Source: Aplectana chamaeleonis
Taxonomy: Eukaryota; Nematoda; Chromadorea; Rhabditida; Cosmocercidae
NCBI GenBank assembly: GCA_029168955.1
Contig: JAPDOI010001567.1
Coordinates: 100,180-164,179, forward strand
DNA: 64,000 nucleotides
Reading direction: 5' to 3'
Below the pieces are notes generated by a model. It was not told the DNA's origin. It did not search any database and worked only from the letters and a program-made list of their open reading frames with translations. Both the position numbers and the translations under genes were made by a program. Shown here in pieces: positions 21,849 through 29,339 of this stretch; within the stretch, counting starts at the first letter, position 1; each line of letters starts with the position of its first letter.

Positions 21849-23040
21849 ACTTCAAGGCAGATGGTGCTGCTACATGGAAAATCCTGAGAAAACTCTCCGG
21901 AAAAACCACACCCACCACCGTATCTACTATCGAGTTTGAGAACAATGTATTCAAGTCAGGACAAGATGCCGCTTACGCTCTGGGCAAGAGCTTCTTCATA
22001 ACATGTGCGAAGCGTGGCCCGCAAAACCGAGTGACAGTAAGGGAGCTGTGCCGCCTTCCGCTTATGGGCACGGCTGATGCCTTCACTCCTGCGCAGGTGG
22101 AGAAGATTATAAAGGAAATGCGTAATTCCCAAGCCATTGGTCCTGACGGAATCTGTCCAGCAGTCCTAAAGAAGCTCCCCAGTGAGTTTCTCTCGCTGCT
22201 CACCGATTAAATGAACACATCAATCCGAACCTGCACACTGCCACAAGACTGGAAATCAGCAAATGTCATTCCTCTGCCTAAGCCCGGTAAATCGCAGTCA
22301 TCAGCTAAAGGATACAGACCGAGCCTTTTTCACCTCTAGCCAAGGTTGCTGAAAAGCTTATCGTCAATGATTTGGCTCAGCATAATGAGAAACAGCATCA
22401 CCAGCACGGCTTTAGGAAGCTACATTCCACCACGACGGCGCTTTTGGAAATCGTTGGCTATGCCATCGACGGCTTCAACATGAGAAAGCCCCTCAGGACC
22501 GTTGCTGTAGCCCTGGACTTGACAAAGGCATTCGACAGTGTTAACCTGGGTATTCTATCGGATAACATACTGAAGTCCTCTATTCCACCGTGGCAGAAGC
22601 GTTGGATAACAGCATTCGTCAAGGGCCGTCGAGCAAAAGTTATGTTTCAAAATCATGTCTCTAAAAGTATCCCCATAGCTGCAGGTGTTCCGCAAGGCGG
22701 AGTCTTATCGCCCGCTCTGTTTAATCTGTACTTAGAGTGACATTCCGGCACCTTCCCAGGACATTAAAGTTGTCGCCTACGCTGATGATATGACTATCAT
22801 GTGCCAAAACCGTGACATACAAGTGGCCGCGAGCAAGATCAACGAGTACCTGATTGATTTGAAAAGCTATTTCGATAACAAGATGCTCATTGTCTCAGCT
22901 GCCAAGTCTTCAGTATCAGTTTTCACAACGGATCCCAAAGAGCACAGCGCCCATCCTGATGTCAGCTGGGGTGGAGATCGCCTGCCTGCTCGCTTCGTCG
23001 AACTACTCGGCCTTGTACTCGCTCCGGCGCTGAAGTTTCG
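21800..23040 (+). pseudogene. Reverse transcriptase of LINE copy 1
   Basis: Motifs: AIGPDGICPAVLKKLPSE, a stop at 22208, PLPKPGKSQSSAKGYRP (disrupted near 22325), QHGFRKLHSTTTALLE, the catalytic VALDLTKAFDSVN, AGVPQGGVLSPALFNLYLE, a stop at 22738, then the AYADDMTIMCQ active site (YADD near 22777). Compared with copy 2, 8 to 10 bases are missing near 22325. Clearly non-functional. Confidence 0.85.
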
Positions 23041-23085
23041 CAAGAACACCGAGCAAAGCAAGCAATTGTAAGAGCTAGACTCAAT

Positions 23086-23843
23086 GTGCTAAGGGCACTG
23101 GGAGGTACATCATCGGGCAACACTAAGGAAACTATTCTGACCACGTATAAGGCTATACTGCAGCCCGCCCTAGAATATGCGGCACCGGTTTGGCAGCACT
23201 TAGTATCGGACTCATCCTGGACTAAGGTGCAGCGTGTACAAAACGCTGCTCTTCGGATCGCCACCGGATGTGCTAGGAGTTCGCCAATCGAGCATTTACA
23301 CGCCGAGACACGGGTGCTACCAGTAAAGGAGCACTGTCAGCTCCAGGCCCAGCAGCTGTACATTAACATCGTCAAGCAGCCCAACCACCCATCTTGGAGA
23401 GTACTTGAGCCTGTAGAGAGAGAGGCATCAGAAAACCTCTTGCCGATGCTCCAGATAAAGTCGATCTGCAAAGATGGCACGATTCATATCAAGAACGCCT
23501 CCGTCTGTTGCGCGATGAGCACACCCAGTTTGTTCGAGGGTATCTGGAAAGAGCGGCTGTTAATCCTATTCTGGGTACTGTGCCGCCTCGAGTTTCTGAG
23601 TCTGAGTCTCAGCTTAGTAGACGTGCCAGATGCACTCTAGCCTCGTTGCGCTGTGGGCACTCAACGTTCCTGAAGTCCTACGTGAACAGGATCGACAATA
23701 GCACTCCCGACGTTTGCCCGGACTGTGGTGGTCCTGGCCACAATACCCTACACTTATTCAACTGTCCAAAGAACCCTACAACATTAACTACAATAGACCT
23801 TTGGACGAATCCAACGCTGGTCGCCCAGTTTCTGAACCTATAG
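23086..23843 (+). pseudogene. C-terminal domain and zinc knuckle of LINE copy 1
   Basis: The thumb-like region ILQPALEYAAPVWQHLVSD, RVQNAALRIATGCARSSP, then after a frameshift near 23400 the second frame with EEHTQFVRGYLERAAVNP-like sequence, RRARCTLASLRCGHSTFL and the knuckle CPDCGGPGHNTLHLFNCP (Cys-x2-Cys-x8-His-x4-Cys). Ends LVAQFLNL stop at 23841. A related C-terminus occurs at 62.7-63.2 and 29.4-29.8 kb. Confidence 0.8.
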
Positions 23844-24285
23844 CAATTACTCTCTTCGCGGCTGCAAAGAAGAAGAAGAAGAAGCCCTAACAACTTTCCA
23901 CGACGTCCTGCTGTGGAGTTTCGGCAAGCAACGACTTCGGCTCCAGGCTAAGGTGTGTCCTAACACTGGCGCTGCATAGATTCCAGCACGTGACGCCAGC
24001 GTCAAAATTTTCTTCTCATTACTGCTCACCGCTCACTGACTCTGATAGTACTCATGGTTGGTCTAGTTGGATACTTATAATGGACTCGGTCTTTGTTTAC
24101 CCCACTGAAACAGAAGAACAATGAATGGGCCTATGGAGAACTGTGGAGAGAATGCCTCGTGTCGCACAAAATCACAACCAAAATAAAATATGGAGAGAAA
24201 AAATGAGCTCCAGTTTGTGTGAAATCCTGATTCCGAGAAGCTTTTCGGAGAGATTCATATGAGACCTTGAGAAACCTTAAAAGAC

Positions 24286-24421
24286 TCAAAGTTCAATCTT
24301 CTTGTTCTTCTTCGGCACTTTCACATCCTTCGATTTCTCCTTTGCTCTTCTCTGTTGTTCCTGTTCGGCAATTTCTTCGAGTTCTTTTTTCGCCCGTTCT
24401 TTGTCATATGGATTGACAAAC
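24286..24421 (-). CDS. CCDC134: CCDC134 exon 7: C-terminus with ER retention signal
   Basis: A CTTGCAG acceptor leads into FVNPYDKERAKKELEEIAEQ, then EQQRRAKEKSKDVKVP and the end KKNKKIEL. Human CCDC134 also has FxNPF at this place, a charged helix and a C-terminal QSEL. The KIEL here is a KDEL-like retrieval signal, so the protein should be held in the ER lumen. The stop TGA is at 24288-24286. Confidence 0.88.
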
Positions 24422-24485
24422 CTGCAAGGCCATCAATTTACAAAGAAACTACTGCTGCGAGAGTACAGGAATGGCAAAAACACAC

Positions 24486-24585
24486 TTTTCCGATTTTGGG
24501 ATGATTCCCTGTTGCTGCGCCATCATATCGAGAACTTTGTAGGTGTCAGCATCGCAGAGACCTTCAGGCAATTGGATAAACTTCT
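24486..24585 (-). CDS. CCDC134: CCDC134 exon 6
   Basis: Acceptor TCTCAGAG, donor GTGTGT. With the base carried from exon 5 it reads EKFIQLPEGLCDADTYKVLD, then MMAQQGIIPKSEK. The human protein has [20 protein letters not shown] here, sharing the MAQ..GI core. Intron 6 is 64 bp. Confidence 0.85.
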
Positions 24586-24628
24586 CTCTGAGATTAAACA
24601 AAAGATGTTATTAATTGATAACACCCAC

Positions 24629-24755
24629 CAGTCTCCTTAGCATATGTATAGGACCAAATGATGACTGTTCGCAACTTTCGGTCCTTATCCATTACTTTCT
24701 CTAAAAACGGAAGCCTCAGCGATAGATCCGAGAAGAATGCGACGTTTTCAAGCAC
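24629..24755 (-). CDS. CCDC134: CCDC134 exon 5: most conserved block
   Basis: Acceptor CTTGCAG, donor GTGGGT. It reads VLENVAFFSDLSLRLPFLEK, then VMDKDRKLRTVIIWSYTYAKET. Human has [20 protein letters not shown], then NWNLLIRWGISFCNQT, so the VEN.AFF.D..LR.P core and the LI.W..S/Y..T segment agree. This exon gives the clearest identification. Confidence 0.9.
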
Positions 24756-24859
24756 CTGCAAGACAGACCTGATTGAAGCTATCTAAATCCTAAAAAAAAA
24801 CGCCACGATCCATATACTACCTAAATTCAGAAATTAAAAAGGCATACAAAGGCACCCAC

Positions 24860-24979
24860 CTTTGATATAGCATTACTCAGAGTATCGCTGTCATTTGGAA
24901 ACGGATCTTTAGCTCGATGGCCGATCCGTTCCAATGTTTCACGATTTTCAACCAGAATCTCCTTGACTTTTTTCACAAC
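24860..24979 (-). CDS. CCDC134: CCDC134 exon 4
   Basis: Acceptor TTTTTAG, donor GTGGGT, phase 0 at both ends, 40 codons: VVKKVKEILVENRETLERIG, then HRAKDPFPNDSDTLSNAISK. The human equivalent is [20 protein letters not shown] followed by GPFPQDEKLKDAFSH, with the shared PFP. The helix is part of the coiled-coil region. Confidence 0.88.
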
Positions 24980-25034
24980 CTAAAAATTATGGCAACTTTT
25001 ATGAGCAAGGAAGGGTAACTGCATCAGAGCACAC

Positions 25035-25132
25035 CTCTTCAACGTATCGCCGTCGTTTCGACTCATCAATATTCACAATCGATTCAATAGCTCCAAGCTG
25101 ATCCCGACGTTTTCCCTTGAAAAGCTCCGTAT
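25035..25132 (-). CDS. CCDC134: CCDC134 exon 3
   Basis: Acceptor GTGCAG, donor GTGTGC. After one base from exon 2 it reads HTELFKGKRRDQLGAIESIV, then NIDESKRRRYVEE. Human: [20 protein letters not shown], with the same (F)xxKRR(D/E)QL core. The intron to exon 4 is 55 bp, whereas the intron upstream is 1.35 kb and holds at least three repeats. Confidence 0.88.
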
Positions 25133-25325
25133 CTGCACATTCAGTGGATCACGGAGGTTTCAACAATACGACACAAAATGACAGCAGACAACACACACCG
25201 ACTAACCGGAGCCAGTAACACAAAAAGGACGACAGGTAAGGCTACACAGTGCTACGCCGCAATTTCGAATATACAGAAATCTGTCCAATAAGTACGCCCT
25301 GGAACTCGCTTTAGTGTGGTGGATG

Positions 25326-25485
25326 AGGCTCCGTCCATAGCAGACGTTCTAGCGTCAACTGACCGTGATGTGACGCTGGGGGTTGGCATCTTGAGCATTT
25401 GTTATTGATCTGACTCCCCAGCGACCACTGCAGCCGGCCAGTTGACGCCTTGCCGCTGGTCGTCTGCTATGGACGGAGCCTGAGT
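25326..25485. repeat. Small hairpin MITE in CCDC134 intron 2
   Basis: The arms AGGCTCCGTCCATAGCAGAC (25327) and GTCTGCTATGGACGGAGCCT (25482) are perfect inverted repeats. TCAACTG and AGTTGAC blocks further in extend the symmetry. About 160 bp, no coding. Confidence 0.75.
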
Positions 25486-25769
25486 CCTTTCCTTTCTCAT
25501 AGAAGTTGCCATAATTTAGGCCTGCTCCAGGGATTCTTGGATAGACAAAATAACCCCAAAGCACCAGGATCAGGTTTGTGCGGAGACCTTTTTCTTTTCA
25601 AATTTTTCGAAAATGGAAGAAAACTAAGAGAAAAAAGAGATGATCTACTGTCGTTATCGGTGGACCCAGCAGGATTCACCTTTCTTCCGGCACGATTATC
25701 ACGTGTCACGCGATGCAGCAGCCGTAGTCAGCCATTGCGGGCCGGAATTTGGCTCCGAGAGCAACAGTA

Positions 25770-26002
25770 AAGTCTGTCCGCGGGAGACTCCGCCCCCGCG
25801 GTCGGCGTGCGTGTCAAACAGCCACCGCGAATGCATCTTTTTTCTGACGAACTTTCCCACTTCTGCATATGGCTGAATGGGATATCCAATATTCGTCTAC
25901 TTTCTCCCGCTACTCGATTTATAAATCGGGAAAACGCCTTCGCGACGACTGCTCGATACACACTCCGATAGCGTGGGAGGACAGTTTCACTCGGACGCAC
26001 TT
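25770..26002. mobile_element. TA-type GC-rich MITE, family G, copy 1
   Basis: Ends AAGTCTGTCCGCGGGAGACT (25770) and TTTCACTCGGACGCACTT (26002), inverted with mismatches, flanked by TA on both sides (25768-25769, 26003-26004). The interior is GC-rich (GCGGTCGGCGTGCGTGTC). Related copies at about 35.90-36.02 and 55239-55487. It lies in CCDC134 intron 2. Confidence 0.7.
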
Positions 26003-26329
26003 TACTCATATAATAGACGGTGCTTAAACTGTAAGTTTTGTTGCTGCTCATTACTTGCAGGTGTCCATCGATAGATTGTAATCTAACCATATAAATTAAA
26101 AGTTAAGGAAAACAAAATCACTAAGAGGCGCTCCACGACTTCGAACTCTCGCCCCTCGGTGATCCAAAAACAGCCCTGAAAAACCCCTCCAGGATCAAAC
26201 CCATGTTGGGAACGTTCTCCGACGTGGGTCAAGTGGGGAAGAGGGTGGACTGCAGGCTAGCAACCGGTTGAAAGGAGCGGGGCCAAGACATTAGCAATCC
26301 TAGGACAGAATATCGGCAAGTGTTATAGC

Positions 26330-26470
26330 CTAGCTTCCTCATTTTGAGCCGGTCGATGTAAGGCTTATCGGGATTGTCATCTCAAAATTTCCTGATCCCT
26401 GTTATATTTTGCCATGACCGACCGCTACGCTGCTTAATCCGCCTGGAATCATCCGAGCAAGCTAGGCTTT
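26330..26470. repeat. Dispersed repeat 'GCTCGGAT..GTCCGGGCGGAG', inverted copy
   Basis: Reverse complement of the repeats at 11.36 and 57.17 kb: CTTATCGGGATTGTCATC, CATGACCGACCGCTACGCTG, CCGAGCAAGCTAGGC. It abuts the TIR motif at 26471 inside CCDC134 intron 2. Confidence 0.6.
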
Positions 26471-26485
26471 GAAGGCAGTGTTCAC

Positions 26486-26596
26486 GATAATCTTCGATTT
26501 TGAGATTAGACGCTGAATCGATTGGTTGGCTCATGGGTAGAACTGAAATGATGAAGAAACCGAGAAAAACGCGCCAGAAGGGCACGAAATCCTTTA
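26486..26596 (-). CDS. CCDC134: CCDC134 exon 2: signal peptide
   Basis: The exon reads KDFVPFWRVFLGFFIISVLP, then MSQPIDSASNLKIEDY, a strong hydrophobic signal sequence with a likely cleavage near MSQ-PID. The end aligns with human SLEIYKKMF across the junction. The acceptor GTGAGAG is weak and the donor is GTGAAC. The last three bases of the exon and the donor lie inside the TIR motif at 26471-26490. Joined in phase with exons 1 and 3-7 the protein is 236 residues, close to the 229 of human CCDC134. Confidence 0.7.
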
Positions 26597-26677
26597 CTCT
26601 CACCCCGCTCCTTTACTGTCACAGGAACTGTTCGTTGTGACAATGAAATCTTTTGTGGACCCGTCCTTTGCAATTAC

Positions 26678-26696
26678 CTGCTTTTTGCGACTCCAT
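26678..26696 (-). CDS. CCDC134: CCDC134 exon 1: tentative start
   Basis: ATGGAGTCGCAAAAAGCAG followed by a GTAATT donor gives MESQKA and a one-base phase that joins exon 2 to make MESQKAVKDFVPFW, a basic N-region before the hydrophobic core. There is no ATG directly in front of the hydrophobic stretch within exon 2 (the in-frame codon there is GTG after a stop), which is why a short upstream exon is proposed. CCDC134 in vertebrates is a secretory-pathway protein that protects ER clients together with the chaperone GRP94. Confidence 0.5.
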
Positions 26697-26737
26697 TCTT
26701 TCCTTCAGACCCTAACTAATAATGCTTTGCCTGAAAT

Positions 26738-27229
26738 CAGGGTTGAGCAGGCCGTTGCGACCGGCGACCAATATTTTACGACCCCCCTGTTCACCAAAAT
26801 TTTCACGAACCCCCCCTTTGGGATGAAAAAAAAAATCACGACCAAAATCGTGGCGCCTATATTTAGTACTAAATCTTTTTGATTTGGTATCTTGAAGCCG
26901 CATAACTCGCTACCTTCGCAGAGTTATTCCCTTTTGAAGTCGGTCCCCGTTGCGACCGGCGTTGAGCTACAGTTGCGACCAGGGGGTTACCGTCGCAACT
27001 ATTATTTTTCTTGTATGGGCTTGTGAAAAAAAACAAGAAAAAAAAAGAATTACTTACTATTCACTACGCGACTTACTGCTTCTTCCTCAATCAACTTTCC
27101 AAGTGGTTTGGAGATAAACCCCTTTTTCCAAAAATTTTACGAGCCCCCTTGAATTTTCATTTGTTTTTGGAAAATTTCCGGAATTTTTACGACCCCCGTT
27201 GCGACCGGTCGCAAGCCTGCCCAACCCTG
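26738..27229. mobile_element. 492-bp hAT-type MITE with perfect 8-bp duplication
   Basis: Ends CAGGGTTGAGCAGGC (26738) and GCCTGCCCAACCCTG (27229) are inverted, and the flanks are identical 8-mers CCTGAAAT (26730-26737, 27230-27237). CAGGG termini with 8-bp duplications are the hallmark of hAT transposons. The interior has pyrimidine-rich ACGACCCCC and GTTGCGACCGG phrases and no transposase. It inserted just upstream of CCDC134 exon 1. Confidence 0.92.
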
Positions 27230-27630
27230 CCTGAAATACTTCTCCATTTTTGATTAGCCTCATTTTTTACCGGTGACAGCCACCGTTAGCATGTTCATTT
27301 AATCATACAACTAGTCCATGTTACAGAATAATGTCACTGAAATAAGACGTTTTAAGGCGTTTCTCGCCGTCTCTTCGTAATTTTGGTAACACTTTGTTGC
27401 CAACGCTCTGTTTTGAATGCAAAAGTTGGAAAATAAATTTATCGTGAACACTGCCTTTAAGTCAGTGCCCAGCCAACGGTTTCAATGAACTGAAAAAAAG
27501 GAAATATGTCTCAATGGGCATTTAGGGAACACACAGTCCAGGATCGACTATTGCTTAATCTCGGCATTTAATTCCAATAATTTGTCTAAATCACTTGAAG
27601 CCTGCTCGTGATTGTTACTGACCTATATTT

Positions 27631-27670
27631 AGGCTAACGCGTTTCGGCGAGATCGCCTTCTTCAGAGCCT
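27631..27670 (-). ncRNA. Hammerhead-ribozyme-like motif
   Basis: On the minus strand: AGGCU, then CUGAAGA (core CUGANGA), an extra A, GGCGA-UC-UCGCC (stem II), GAAA (core), CGCGUU, then AGCCU, which pairs with the first AGGCU as stem I. The very short self-complementary ACGCGU as stem III resembles the minimal type I hammerheads described in Penelope-like elements and retrozymes. One extra A before stem II departs from the usual geometry, and cleavage would follow a GUU. No Penelope reading frame was seen nearby. Confidence 0.5.
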
Positions 27671-27679
27671 GAAAAAGTC

Positions 27680-28155
27680 AAAACCCACGCGCGAAAGGGA
27701 ACACACTTATTAGGCCAAAATGTAGAGAGAAACCAAAAAAGATGGTATCACAATTACGTGAAAAAAATTATAGGGGGTGGGGCCAGATTCACGAACAATC
27801 TAGATCAGTGGGGTGCACTCCTGCCGAACCAATCCCAGCTCTCTTAGCCGCCATCCAAATGAAACAAACAGTCGAGAGAACATGGTTGGCTTCACCTTCC
27901 TAGTCTTGTAGCGAAATTTTCTTCCGTTTTTGGACCCGAAAAATTCGAAAAAGGAATCGGAACGGAACAGCTCAAAAAGCACCGGAAATATGGAAACAGG
28001 ACCAAAAACGGAACTCCCGCACAACCCTGACCAGGATACTATCCCATCTGAATGCCACGCTGCCGCCAATCTTCCATTTTTAAGGGAAACAGCAACACGT
28101 TGAATAAGGTTTCACACAAACCAGTAGCTGTCAAAGTCTACAGGTCTGCGCCCCG
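27680..28155. other. No supported gene
   Basis: The sequence contains AAATTCGAAAAAGGAATCGG and GGAACGGAACAGCTC runs that look repeat-derived, but no terminus or coding exon was identified. Confidence 0.3.
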
Positions 28156-28264
28156 TCTACAGTACCCCTGCTCTTTGCGAGACCGTCATGGATTATGAAG
28201 CCATGGTCCCATGTGCACCAACAATCCATGCTGGTCCCGCCAAGAGCAGGGATACTATTGATCG
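28156..28264. repeat. Short inverted repeat
   Basis: AGTACCCCTGCTCTTTGCGA and its partner GCCAAGAGCAGGGATACT enclose a loop with GTCATGGATT and AATCCATGCTGG arms. About 105 bp, small MITE or foldback. Confidence 0.55.
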
Positions 28265-28741
28265 GGGGCAGGCTCGCAGATTTTGACCGTTACGAGCCCT
28301 TTACGGAGAAAATGTCCGAATTACAAATCGTGTCGGGACCAGACCCACACAGTAGAAAAATGCTGTGGCAAGAACAGTTTGCAGCACCTGTCGCGGTCGC
28401 TGGCTCGAAAGGGCATGTTATGCCTGAAATGTGGAAACCGTGCGGTAATCGGTCGCTGTCGCGGCTGTCCGTCCCAGTGCAGATCACTGCGACAGGTGTC
28501 AGCGACAGCGACCCAGCCAAATCCAGTACCCTGCCGGGTGTTTTTTGGCCCTGAGCGACAGCGACGGCTGGCCCTCAGCGACAGCGACGTAGCAGTGCTC
28601 TGCGACAGGGCTGTCGTGGGGTATAACAATGGCCTAACATCGTGCATGGTTTTTGCAACATTCCCTTTGACAGCTTTTCGTGTTTACTCGCCACCATGTC
28701 CGTTCTCGCGAACATGGATTCCAACTTGAACGGAAATCCAC

Positions 28742-28886
28742 CTCTAAGGCCTATTTCACACTTCCATCGCTGATCGCCGCTATGGCATTTTTTGAAAGCA
28801 AATCGACCTGCGACACGATCTGGATCGATGCTCATGGCTACCATATCATCGCGTCGCGCAGCGATCGAACTCTGAAAGAGGCCTAA
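28742..28886. repeat. MITE family with AGGCCTCTTTCAGAGTGCGATCGC ends, copy 1
   Basis: From AAGGCCTATTTCACACTTCC to CGAACTCTGAAAGAGGCCTA, with inverted CATCGCTGATCGCC / GCGCAGCGATCG blocks. Relatives at about 33553-33685 and 36300-36410. Confidence 0.65.
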
Positions 28887-29339
28887 AGGCAGCATATTGA
28901 AATAAAAAGGGTTCTCAGAACTTGAAACAATTTGCCTGCTGAAATCGCTGAATCCGGAAACTTTTCGATCTTTCGAAGTAGCCTATCCAAACACGATCCC
29001 AGGTCACTACAAGGGACGAGTGAGCGTCCACCCTGATTAAAAGAGTGTCACTATCAATCTAATGTGAAAGGTTTCTCCAGCTTGTTGTGTTTTTCTTTAT
29101 GCCCAGAAGCGGTGGTATCAGGTCTCTTCAGACAAGAAGCCATTCGATTCGTAAAAAAAATTCGCAATAAAAGGTTCAGATTTTGTCCCCTTCTTACTTC
29201 TGTTGTGCATTTTTTTTTACTTTAACAAGGAATCTCATTAACATACGTATACATGTGTGTTTCTTTATTTCAAAATAAAGTCGTTGAATGTATGAATGAA
29301 TAAGCATACTGTAGGTTCAGAAAGATTCTTTCTGTCTAC

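Larger units (their letters stand above)
20441..23882 (+). mobile_element. Full-length 2A/PHD LINE, copy 1 (CR1/jockey-type), decayed
   Basis: A 3.44-kb non-LTR retrotransposon bounded by a perfect 10-bp duplication AGCCCTAACA (20431-20440 and 23883-23892). It begins GCTGCCGAGATGTCGTACG, exactly like copy 2, and ends in (GAA)n. Order: leader; 2A-like motif; PHD-type zinc finger; apurinic-type endonuclease; reverse transcriptase; C-terminal zinc knuckle. It lies in the interval between CCDC134 and LRRC59, antisense to both. Frameshifts near 20700, 21040 and 21700, a stop at 22208, a small deletion near 22330, a stop at 22738 and a shift near 23060 inactivate it. Confidence 0.9.
26471..27464. 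repeat. Segment bounded by inverted copies of a TIR motif, enclosing CCDC134 exons 1-2
   Basis: AAGGCAGTGTTCACGATAA begins at 26472 and its reverse complement TTATCGTGAACACTGCCTTT ends at 27464. The same terminus bounds a 460-bp element at about 55993-56452 and occurs once at about 59490. Outer bases are TTGA at the left and TTAA at the right, reminiscent of piggyBac TTAA targets. Between the two ends lie CCDC134 exons 1 and 2 and a 492-bp hAT-type MITE. Without that MITE the segment would be about 494 bp. A true element with captured host exons, or two independent partial insertions, are both possible. Confidence 0.6.

Noticed and set aside
25140..25265. First exon of CCDC134 immediately upstream of exon 3
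   Set aside because: No ATG in a usable frame. The signal-peptide exon at 26596-26486 joins exon 3 in phase and aligns with human CCDC134.
28283..28729. 148-codon Cys-rich frame (CLKCGNRAVIGRCRGC)
   Set aside because: It has scattered cysteines resembling a zinc knuckle, but spacing does not fit CCHC, the sequence is full of GCGACAGCGAC repeats, and other frames are equally open.
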